A stretch of 19,303 bases of DNA from Vulcanimicrobiota bacterium (GTDB taxonomy: Bacteria > Vulcanimicrobiota > Vulcanimicrobiia > Vulcanimicrobiales > Vulcanimicrobiaceae), in assembly GCA_019245995.1 (NCBI GenBank), contig JAFAQW010000008.1, forward strand, positions 1 to 19,303. The letters run 5' to 3'. A program made the translations under genes and the position numbers. How positions within the stretch are numbered: the first letter of the stretch is position 1; each line of letters opens with the position of its first letter. This document shows, one piece after another, positions 13,921 through 19,303 of the stretch. The notes below the pieces were generated by a model. That model saw only the letters and a program-made list of their open reading frames with translations, had not been told where the DNA came from and did no database searches.

Positions 13921-14276
13921 TCGATAAGGCGGAAGCGCGCCGCTCGCGGCACGCGCGGCTGCGAAAGCGGGTCGCAGGTACGGCGCAACGCCCGCGCCTG
14001 TGCGTGCGGCGCTCGCTGCACCATATCTACGCGACGTTGGTTGACGATGCCCGCGGCCATACCGTCGCCGCCGCGTCGACGCGCGAAGGCTCGCTTCGCA
14101 CGGATCTTCGCTCAAAGACGAGCACGGATGCCGCAAAGGCGGTGGGCGCTTCGATCGGCGCTAAGGCGAAGGCGGCGGGCATCTCGCAAGTGGTGTTCGA
14201 CCGCGGCGGTTACAAGTATCATGGCCGGGTGCGCGCGCTGGCGGATGCCGCGCGCGAAGCCGGATTGGAGTTTTAA
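13917..14276 (+). CDS. rplR: 50S ribosomal protein L18
   Basis: The 119-residue L18 binds 5S rRNA with L5 in the central protuberance. The basic N-terminus AEARRSRHARLRKRVAGT leads to RPRLCVRRSLHHIYATLVDD, and the C-terminal FDRGGYKYHGRVRALADAAR with EAGLEF is diagnostic. The GTG at 13917 overlaps the rplF stop, and the TAA overlaps the rpsE ATG by one base (TAATG), indicating tight coupling. Confidence 0.96.
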   Translation: MIDKAEARRSRHARLRKRVAGTAQRPRLCVRRSLHHIYATLVDDARGHTVAAASTREGSLRTDLRSKTSTDAAKAVGASIGAKAKAAGISQVVFDRGGYKYHGRVRALADAAREAGLEF

Positions 14277-14818
14277 TGCAGTATCGTTCGCGCGAGCGCG
14301 ACGCCAGCGGCCTGGAAGAGACCGTCGTACGCGTGAATCGCGTCGCCAAAGTCGTCAAGGGTGGAAAGCGCTTTAGCTTCAGCGCGCTCGTCGTCGTCGG
14401 CGATCGCAAGGGCAAAGTGGGCTATGCCATCGGCAAGGCGGGCGAAGTTCCGGAGGCGATTCGCAAGGCCGTCGAACAAGCGCGCAAAAATCTGGTCACC
14501 GTCGCGATGGTGGAGCGGACGATTCCGCACGAAGTGCGCCACAACGTTGGCGCCGCGACCGTCCTGCTCAAACCGGCCGCGCCCGGCACGGGAGTGATCG
14601 CCGGCGGCTCGATGCGCGCGGTTCTCGAGCTCGCCGGTATCCACGACATCCTCACGAAGTCGCTGGGGAGCAACAACCCCATCAACGTGGTGATGGCGAC
14701 CGTCTCGGCGCTCGGTTCGTTGCGCACCGCGGAGCAGGTGGCGGCAATGCGCGGGAAGACCGTTCGGGAGATCTACACGTCCCCCGGCGCCGCGCGGGAA
14801 GAGGCGGTCACGGCGTAA
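14276..14818 (+). CDS. rpsE: 30S ribosomal protein S5
   Basis: The 180-residue S5 affects decoding accuracy and mRNA entry. It contains VNRVAKVVKGGKRFSFSALV (20-39) and VVGDRKGKVGYAIGKAGEVP (40-59) of the double-stranded RNA-binding fold, then the C-terminal domain with GVIAGGSMRAVLELAGIHDI and LGSNNPINVV. The ATG overlaps the rplR stop. Downstream only 3 nt separate it from rplO, so rpmD (L30), which often lies here, is missing. Confidence 0.97.
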   Translation: MQYRSRERDASGLEETVVRVNRVAKVVKGGKRFSFSALVVVGDRKGKVGYAIGKAGEVPEAIRKAVEQARKNLVTVAMVERTIPHEVRHNVGAATVLLKPAAPGTGVIAGGSMRAVLELAGIHDILTKSLGSNNPINVVMATVSALGSLRTAEQVAAMRGKTVREIYTSPGAAREEAVTA

Positions 14819-14821
14819 GTC

Positions 14822-15322
14822 ATGGCGGAGAAGCAATTTTTGAAGTTGGGCGATCTCAAGCCCGCGCCCGGCAGCCGTCCGAAGCGGCAGCGCATCGGGC
14901 GCGGTCACGGTTCCGGCATGGTCAAGACCGGCGGCGAGGGCGGCAAAGGTCAGACGGTGCGCTCGGGCGGCGGTAAGGGACCGGCGTTCGAAGGTGGGCA
15001 GACCGCCTGGGCCCGCCGGCTGCCGCACCGGCGCGGCTACTCACAGAAGGCGCGCGATCGCGGGCATTTCGGGGGGACCGTTGCCGTGGTGAGCTTGCGG
15101 CGTCTCGCAAACTGGGATGCCGCGGTGGAAATAACGCCCGAAGCGCTACGCGAGCGCGGCGTTATCAAAGGCGAAATCGACGCCGTCAAGATTCTCGGCG
15201 CCGGCGAAGCGGTCGCGCTGCCGAAGGGCCTGCGCTTGCGGGACGTGCTCTTTTCTCAGTCGGCCCGAGAAGCGCTGCAAGCCGCGGGCGCGCAACTCGA
15301 AGACCTCCCTGTGTCATCCTGA
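14822..15322 (+). CDS. rplO: 50S ribosomal protein L15
   Basis: The 166-residue L15 is a mid-assembly protein of the 50S subunit. The N-terminal part has KRQRIGRGHGSGMVKTGGEG and GKGPAFEGGQTAWARRLPHR; the C-terminal domain has ILGAGEAVALPKGLRL and ends AREALQAAGAQLEDLPVSS. The last residues and the stop come from a palindromic repeat: TCA TCC TGA lie inside the repeat at 15313-15339. The original stop was probably displaced or trimmed by repeat insertion (inference), with a small change at the extreme C-terminus. It precedes secY by 33 nt. Confidence 0.96.
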   Translation: MAEKQFLKLGDLKPAPGSRPKRQRIGRGHGSGMVKTGGEGGKGQTVRSGGGKGPAFEGGQTAWARRLPHRRGYSQKARDRGHFGGTVAVVSLRRLANWDAAVEITPEALRERGVIKGEIDAVKILGAGEAVALPKGLRLRDVLFSQSAREALQAAGAQLEDLPVSS

Positions 15323-15339
15323 GCTTGTCGAAGGATGAC
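15313..15339 (+). repeat. Dispersed palindromic repeat, copy A
   Basis: An 8-bp perfect inverted repeat, GTCATCCT (15313-15320) and AGGATGAC (15332-15339), flanks an 11-nt loop, with the core CTGAGCTTGTCGAAG. It overlaps the rplO stop codon. A 21-nt identical core occurs in inverse orientation at 18630-18650. From memory, REP-like elements with this core are common in several bacterial phyla; I could not check this. In RNA it would form a hairpin at the rplO-secY junction. Confidence 0.8.
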
Positions 15340-15355
15340 GTGGCGATAACGTAAC

Positions 15356-16687
15356 GTGTTCGATAACCTTCGCGCCGCGGTATTAGTCCCGGAAATCCGG
15401 CAGCGGGTCCTATTCGTGTTCTTCGCCTTCGCGTGGTTCGTCTTCATGATCCACGTGCAGCTGCCGAACGTGAACCAAGATGCCTGGCAGCGCGTGCTGC
15501 AAAGCGGCGCATTCTACAACCTGTTGGGTTTCCTGTCCGGCGGCGCCTTGCAGAAGCTCTCGATCATCGCCATGGGCATAACGCCCTACATCAACGCCTC
15601 GATCATCATGCAACTGATGACGGTCGTTCTTCCACAGCTCGAGGAGATGGCGAAGAAAGGCGGCGAGGAAGGTCGCAAAAAGATCAGTCAGTACACGCGC
15701 TGGCTCACCATCGTGCTCGCCACAATCCAGGGCACCTTCATGGCCATCTCGATGGAACGCTCCGGCGTATTCTACGACACCTCGACGTGGTATTTGCTCT
15801 ACGCGATCGTCGCGATGGTCGGCGGCACGCTCTTTCTCATGTGGCTGGGCGAGCAAATCAGCGACAAGGGCATCGGCAACGGCGTGTCGCTGATCATCTT
15901 CATCGGCATCGTCCTGCGCTATCCGCAGTACGTCAAGCAGACGTACGCGTCCGCGAGTCAGGGCTCCGAGTCGCTTTTGAACCTTATTCTATACATCGTC
16001 ATCGCGATCGTCGTGATCGTTTCTATCGTCTTCCTCTATCAGGGGCAGCGCCGCGTGCCGGTGCAGCAAGCCCGGCGGGTCGTGGGGCGAAAGATGTTCG
16101 CCGGCCGCTCGACCTATATTCCACTGCGCCTCAACAACGCGGGCGTCATCTCGATCATCTTCGCGATCTCGATCCTGTTGTTGCCGCAGCAGGCGCTGTC
16201 GTGGTTCGGACGGACGGGAGCGCAGCCGACGTTCTTCCGTCTCTTTGGACCATTTGAGGTCCCGACGAACCCCGCCGCCATCGCCAATGTCTTTAACGTC
16301 TGGTTCTCACCCAACGGCCTGATTTACAACATCGTTTACTTTGCCCTGGTGGTCATCTTCACGTTCTTCTACAGCTCCATCGTGCTGAACACGCGCGATG
16401 TGGCGGATAATCTCAAGAAGACGGGCGCCTTCGTGCCCGGCATCCGCCCCGGACAGCCGACCGTGGACTACCTGAACAAGATCTTGATGCGCATCACCAC
16501 GGCGGCGGCGATCTATCTCGGCCTACTTGCCGTTCTCCCTGGAGCGTTGCAGCGCGGCCTCTCCGTGACGACGTTCTATTTAGGCTCGACGTCGCTGCTG
16601 ATCGTCGTCGGCGTCGCACTCGATACGATCACGCAGATCGAGGCGCGCCTCGCAATGCGCGACTATCGCGGCTTCATCAAGCGCTAG
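15356..16687 (+). CDS. secY: Preprotein translocase subunit SecY
   Basis: The 443-residue SecY forms the channel of the SecYEG translocon in the cytoplasmic membrane. About ten hydrophobic segments are visible. The first is at residues 17-36 (RVLFVFFAFAWFVFMIHV), then the plug and helix-2 region with FLSGGALQKLSIIAMGITPY and INASIIMQL. Later come the conserved GVSLIIFIGIV, the cytoplasmic loop QGQRRVPVQQARRVVGRKMF, RLNNAGVISIIFA and NTRDVADNLKKTGAFVPGIRP. It ends ARLAMRDYRGFIKR, a normal tail. The start is GTG at 15356, with no good ribosome-binding site; the 33-nt gap after rplO is largely filled by repeat copy A. Confidence 0.97.
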   Translation: MFDNLRAAVLVPEIRQRVLFVFFAFAWFVFMIHVQLPNVNQDAWQRVLQSGAFYNLLGFLSGGALQKLSIIAMGITPYINASIIMQLMTVVLPQLEEMAKKGGEEGRKKISQYTRWLTIVLATIQGTFMAISMERSGVFYDTSTWYLLYAIVAMVGGTLFLMWLGEQISDKGIGNGVSLIIFIGIVLRYPQYVKQTYASASQGSESLLNLILYIVIAIVVIVSIVFLYQGQRRVPVQQARRVVGRKMFAGRSTYIPLRLNNAGVISIIFAISILLLPQQALSWFGRTGAQPTFFRLFGPFEVPTNPAAIANVFNVWFSPNGLIYNIVYFALVVIFTFFYSSIVLNTRDVADNLKKTGAFVPGIRPGQPTVDYLNKILMRITTAAAIYLGLLAVLPGALQRGLSVTTFYLGSTSLLIVVGVALDTITQIEARLAMRDYRGFIKR

Positions 16688-16709
16688 GCGGAGACAGGCG
16701 CCCCGGGTT

Positions 16710-17363
16710 ATGCGACTGGTCTTCCTCGGTCCACCCGGCGCCGGCAAAGGCACGCAAGCGCGACTACTCGAGAAGCGTTTCGGATGCAGGCAGATCTCGA
16801 CGGGCGACATCCTGCGCAGGCATCAGTCTCGGCTGACGCCCCTCGGCGAACAGGCGCACCACTACATGCAACGCGGCGAGCTCGTGCCCGACGCGCTGGT
16901 CATCGCGATGATCGAAGGCGAATTGGAGCAGTCTCCTTCGGGCTGGGTGATGGACGGCTTTCCGCGGACCGTCGCTCAGGCCGAGGCGCTTGACGAAACG
17001 CTGGCGCGGCGCGGTATCCCGCTGCACGCGGCGGTGCTCTTTAACGCCGACCGCAAAACCCTGATCGCGCGTCTTTCGGCGCGTTGGACCAATCCCCGAA
17101 ACGGCCGAACCTATAATACGCTCACGAATCCGCCCCTGGTTGCCGGCATCGACGATCAGGACGGAGGCGAGCTCGTCCAACGGGAGGACGATCGACCCGA
17201 AACTGTGGCCAAGCGTCTCGAGGTCTACGACGCGCAGACGACGCCGCTGATCGAGTACTATCGGCGTGAAGGCAAGCTCGTGCAAGTGGACGCGATGCGG
17301 AGCGTCGAGAACGTGGCGCACCAAATCGCCTCCGCCATCGAGACAGAGTCTCCCGCGTGGTGA
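16710..17363 (+). CDS. adk: Adenylate kinase
   Basis: The 217-residue enzyme converts ATP + AMP to 2 ADP in the cytoplasm. The P-loop GPPGAGKGT is at residues 7-15, the AMP-binding ISTGDILR follows, and GWVMDGFPRTVAQAEAL is the family signature. A long LID domain is present (ARWTNPRNGRTYN through REDDRPETVAKRLEVY). The LID has no Cys pair, so it is the non-zinc form. It lies 22 nt after secY, as in many Gram-positive and related lineages, and its TGA overlaps the map start region. Confidence 0.97.
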   Translation: MRLVFLGPPGAGKGTQARLLEKRFGCRQISTGDILRRHQSRLTPLGEQAHHYMQRGELVPDALVIAMIEGELEQSPSGWVMDGFPRTVAQAEALDETLARRGIPLHAAVLFNADRKTLIARLSARWTNPRNGRTYNTLTNPPLVAGIDDQDGGELVQREDDRPETVAKRLEVYDAQTTPLIEYYRREGKLVQVDAMRSVENVAHQIASAIETESPAW

Positions 17364-18154
17364 TGCTGAAGTCCGCGCGCGAGATCGAGGCGATGCGTCG
17401 CAGCGGAAAAATTACGGCCACCGTGCTGACCGAATTGATGAAGTCCGTGCGCCCCGGTCAAACCACGGGTGAGCTCGACCGCCTCGCCGAGGAGCACATT
17501 CGGGGCGCGGGCGGAGTCCCCACGTTCAAAGGATACAACGGTTTTCCGGGTTCGATCTGCACGAGCGTCAACAGTGAGGTCGTGCACGGCATACCGGGCC
17601 CACACGTTTTACGCGAAGGCGACCTACTGTCCATCGATATCGGAACGACGCTCGACGGTTACGTGAGCGACAGCGCGGTAACGGTGCCGGTCGGTAAGAT
17701 TCGGCGCAACGCGCAGCGCTTGCTCGACGTCACGCTCGAGTGTTTGGCAATCGGCATCGCACAGATGCATCAGGGCAACCGTGTGGGCGATATCGGGGCG
17801 GCCGTGCAACGGCACGCCGAATCCCACGGCTACGGCGTCGTGCGCGAGCTCGTCGGCCACGGTGTTGGCCGGGCGATGCACGAGGAGCCCCAGGTGCCCA
17901 ACTACGGCGACCGCGGAACCGGCATGGAACTTCGGCCCGGGCTCGTCCTCGCCGTCGAGCCCATGATCACGGAGGGGTCGCGGCGGGTGCGCATGCGCAA
18001 AGACGGCTGGACAGTCGTCACGGCGGATGGTAAACTCGCAGCGCACTTCGAACACACGATCGCCGTTACGGAGACTGGACCGCAGATACTAACCTTGCGC
18101 GAGTACGCCGAGCATCCTGACATCGCGCGCTATGCGAGCGAGGTCGTGGCGTGA
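17357..18154 (+). CDS. map: Methionine aminopeptidase, type I
   Basis: The 265-residue metalloenzyme removes the initiator Met from new proteins. All five metal ligands and the catalytic His can be placed: His77, Asp94, Asp105, His168, Glu201 and Glu232, matching E. coli His79, Asp97, Asp108, His171, Glu204 and Glu235. Signature stretches are VVHGIPGP, DIGTTLDGYVSDSA, GHGVGRAMHEEP and VEPMIT. Three starts are possible: GTG 17357, GTG 17360 and ATG 17363. The first aligns best with family N-termini (M-x-x-x-K-S-x-R-E-I) and overlaps adk by 7 nt. It lacks the N-terminal zinc or SH3-binding extension seen in some homologues. Confidence 0.97.
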   Translation: MVMLKSAREIEAMRRSGKITATVLTELMKSVRPGQTTGELDRLAEEHIRGAGGVPTFKGYNGFPGSICTSVNSEVVHGIPGPHVLREGDLLSIDIGTTLDGYVSDSAVTVPVGKIRRNAQRLLDVTLECLAIGIAQMHQGNRVGDIGAAVQRHAESHGYGVVRELVGHGVGRAMHEEPQVPNYGDRGTGMELRPGLVLAVEPMITEGSRRVRMRKDGWTVVTADGKLAAHFEHTIAVTETGPQILTLREYAEHPDIARYASEVVA

Positions 18155-18178
18155 TCGCGTCCGTTTGGAAAGGAATCG

Positions 18179-18466
18179 ATGGCCCGTAGGCGCGGCGGCC
18201 GGATGCCCAGGAGCAAGGCGACGGCCGACAAAGCGGCCAAGACCGCGACTCCCAAAGAGGAAGCGATTGAGGTCGAAGGCACGATCGTCGAGCCGCTGCC
18301 AAACGCGATGTTTCGCGTGGAGCTCGCCAACGGGCATCGCGTCCTGGCGCACGTGTCCGGAAAAATCCGAATGAACTTCATTCGAATTCTTCCGGGGGAT
18401 CGAGTCCTCGTAGAGCTGTCGCCCTACGACCTTACCCACGGCCGGATCACCTATAGATACAAATAA
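18179..18466 (+). CDS. infA: Translation initiation factor IF-1, N-terminally extended
   Basis: IF-1 occupies the ribosomal A site during initiation. The core from about residue 26 (KEEAIEVEGTIVEPLPNAMF, then HVSGKIRMNFIRILPGDRV and SPYDLTHGRITYRYK) is an almost textbook 71-73-residue OB-fold IF-1. It is preceded by about 24 residues rich in Arg, Lys and Ala (MARRRGGRMPRSKATADKAA). The ATG at 18179 has a good ribosome-binding site, AAAGGAA at 18169-18175, which supports the long form. An internal ATG at 18203 is possible but has a poorer upstream context. It lies 24 nt after map and 24 nt before rpmJ. Confidence 0.93.
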   Translation: MARRRGGRMPRSKATADKAAKTATPKEEAIEVEGTIVEPLPNAMFRVELANGHRVLAHVSGKIRMNFIRILPGDRVLVELSPYDLTHGRITYRYK

Positions 18467-18490
18467 TGCCGAAATGCGAAGAGTAAAAAG

Positions 18491-18607
18491 ATGAAAGTCA
18501 GACCGTCGGTCAAACGAATTTGTGAGAAATGCAAGATCATCCGGCGCCACGGTAAGGTGCGGGTAATCTGCGAGGTGAACCCCAAGCACAAGCAGGTGCA
18601 GGGGTAG
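18491..18607 (+). CDS. rpmJ: 50S ribosomal protein L36, zinc-binding form
   Basis: A 38-codon gene reads MKVRPSVKRICEKCKIIRRH followed by GKVRVICEVNPKHKQVQG and TAG. Cys11, Cys14, Cys27 and His33 form the zinc site of the C+ type of L36, the smallest 50S protein, which stabilises the 23S rRNA fold late in assembly. The position between infA and rpsM is the classic Gram-positive-type order. The ATG is preceded by the purine-rich GAAGAGTAAAAAG. Length is normal. Confidence 0.96.
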   Translation: MKVRPSVKRICEKCKIIRRHGKVRVICEVNPKHKQVQG

Positions 18608-18629
18608 ACGGCTATTCGACAACCGTTAG

Positions 18630-18650
18630 ATCCTTCGACAAGCTCAGGAT
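18630..18650 (-). repeat. Dispersed palindromic repeat, copy B
   Basis: The reverse complement reads ATCCT-GAGCTTGTCGA-AGGAT, identical over 21 nt to the centre of copy A at 15313-15339 but in the opposite orientation. Here it lies in the 60-nt gap between rpmJ and rpsM, between genes. The outer GTC/GAC extension of copy A is not conserved. Confidence 0.78.
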
Positions 18651-18667
18651 TAGAAAGGTAAAAGAGG

Positions 18668-19054
18668 ATGGCTCGTATTGCCGGTATCGATCTTCCGCGC
18701 GAGAAGCGCATCGAAGTCGCGTTGACGTACATCTATGGAATCGGCCCTTCGACGTCGCGCAAGATTTTGGCCGCCGCGCGCGTGAACCCGGACCTTCGCG
18801 TCAAAGCGATGAGCGAAGAGGACGAAAAGAGCCTTCGCGACACGATCGATTCGCTCGAGCTGCGGGTCGAGGGTGACCTGCGCCGCGAGGTGCAAGGTAA
18901 CATCAAGCGTTTGATGGACATCGGCTGCTATCGCGGGCTGCGCCATCGTCGCGGCCTACCCGTGCGAGGGCAACGCACGAAGACCAACGCGCGCACCCGC
19001 AAGGGCCCGAAGCGAACGGTCGCCGGCAAGAAAAAGACGCTCGCCAAGAAGTAA
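18668..19054 (+). CDS. rpsM: 30S ribosomal protein S13
   Basis: The 128-residue S13 lies in the 30S head and forms bridges to the 50S subunit and contacts with P-site tRNA. It starts MARIAGIDLPREKRIEVAL, has YIYGIGPSTSRKIL, and ends with the basic hallmark RGLPVRGQRTKTNARTRKGP followed by KRTVAGKKK. GAAAGG at 18653-18658 serves as ribosome-binding site. Repeat copy B lies just upstream. rpsK (S11) would normally follow; here a different gene begins 39 nt later. Confidence 0.97.
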   Translation: MARIAGIDLPREKRIEVALTYIYGIGPSTSRKILAAARVNPDLRVKAMSEEDEKSLRDTIDSLELRVEGDLRREVQGNIKRLMDIGCYRGLRHRRGLPVRGQRTKTNARTRKGPKRTVAGKKKTLAKK

Positions 19055-19093
19055 CCGCTTACTCCCGAAGCGCCGCTCAACACGCGGTAGTCA

Positions 19094-19303
19094 ATGAAGG
19101 CCGTGATTACGGCGGGCGGGCGCATCGACGGTGAGTTCGCGCGCGTCGCCGGAACGACGGTCAAGGCGCTGGCGCGCGTTCGCGGCGCGACGATGTTGCA
19201 GCGCGTCGTCGACGCGGTTCGAGGCGCCGGCGCGACGCGAATAGCGGTCATTGCGGGAGAAGAAGTTGTGCGCGCCTGCCGGAGCGACGTCGAACGCGTG
19301 ATC
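19094..19303 (+). CDS. Nucleotidyltransferase-like protein (MobA/GT-A type), N-terminal part
   Basis: The first 70 codons are present; the gene runs off the window. The start MKAVITAGGRIDGEFARVAG resembles the nucleotide-binding N-terminus of GT-A-fold NTP transferases (A-V-x-x-A-G-G-R). KALARVRGATMLQRVVDAVR matches the P-L-x-x-x-x-G-x-P-M-L motif of that fold. The usual family GG-x-S-x-R-x-G/K loop is altered (GGRIDGEFAR), so substrate and activity are open. MobA-like, IspD-like and sugar-nucleotide enzymes are all possible. The ATG is chosen by position and fold match; no strong ribosome-binding site is visible. It takes the place where rpsK is expected. Confidence 0.6.
   Translation, partial: MKAVITAGGRIDGEFARVAGTTVKALARVRGATMLQRVVDAVRGAGATRIAVIAGEEVVRACRSDVERVI

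Noticed and set aside
15475..15500. Another copy of the GCCTGGCA leader motif inside secY
   Set aside because: Only the short core matches, it is coding sequence, and the GTGT part and the position before a start codon are absent.
1..19303. CRISPR arrays, tRNA or rRNA genes, phage genes, insertion sequences, toxin-antitoxin or defence systems
   Set aside because: None is seen by reading both strands; nearly all sequence is explained by dense ribosomal and linked genes.

Overview
The window is a ribosomal-protein super-cluster (str, S10, spc and the start of the alpha region) from a high-GC bacterium, with every recognisable gene on the + strand. It opens in the last codons of rpsL (S12). It then runs rpsG, fusA, tuf, rpsJ, a three-gene non-ribosomal insert, rplC-rplD-rplW-rplB-rpsS-rplV-rpsC-rplP-rpmC-rpsQ, rplN-rplX-rplE-rpsZ-rpsH-rplF-rplR-rpsE-rplO-secY, adk-map-infA-rpmJ-rpsM, and closes in a truncated nucleotidyltransferase-like gene. 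The adk-map-infA-rpmJ-rpsM order after secY, the zinc-type S14, frequent GTG starts and high GC suggest a Terrabacteria-type lineage (Eremiobacterota, Dormibacterota, Chloroflexota or similar). This placement is an inference with low confidence; no 16S gene or taxon-specific marker is present.

Region by region: (1) 1-2708 holds the str genes rpsL, rpsG and fusA. (2) 2709-2971 is a 263-bp spacer with a convincing sigma70-type promoter and a structured leader ahead of tuf-rpsJ. (3) 4535-6413 is an insert between rpsJ and rplC: a two-helix small membrane protein (DUF5654-like), an SRPBCC-fold protein and a glutaryl-CoA dehydrogenase. (4) 6414-6534 carries a second strong promoter, with an operator-like palindrome over its -10 box and a leader motif shared with tuf. 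(5) 6535-18607 is a densely packed S10-spc array with many 1-14 nt overlaps and no obvious internal promoter or terminator. (6) 18608-19303 holds a dispersed palindromic repeat, rpsM, and the start of an unrelated nucleotidyltransferase-like gene where rpsK would usually follow.

The genes build the ribosome (S12, S7, S10, L3, L4, L23, L2, S19, L22, S3, L16, L29, S17, L14, L24, L5, S14, S8, L6, L18, S5, L15, L36, S13) and run translation (EF-G, EF-Tu, IF-1). They also mature new proteins (methionine aminopeptidase), export them (SecY) and balance adenylates (adenylate kinase). rpmD (L30) is absent from its usual place between rpsE and rplO.

I found no CRISPR, phage, toxin-antitoxin, tRNA or rRNA features, and no evidence of a wholly new multi-gene system. 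The points most worth following are the matched tuf and rplC promoters and leaders, the palindrome over the rplC promoter, an Arg at the near-invariant Gly of EF-Tu switch I, a repeat that supplies the stop codon of rplO, the lost rpmD, and the metabolic insert.
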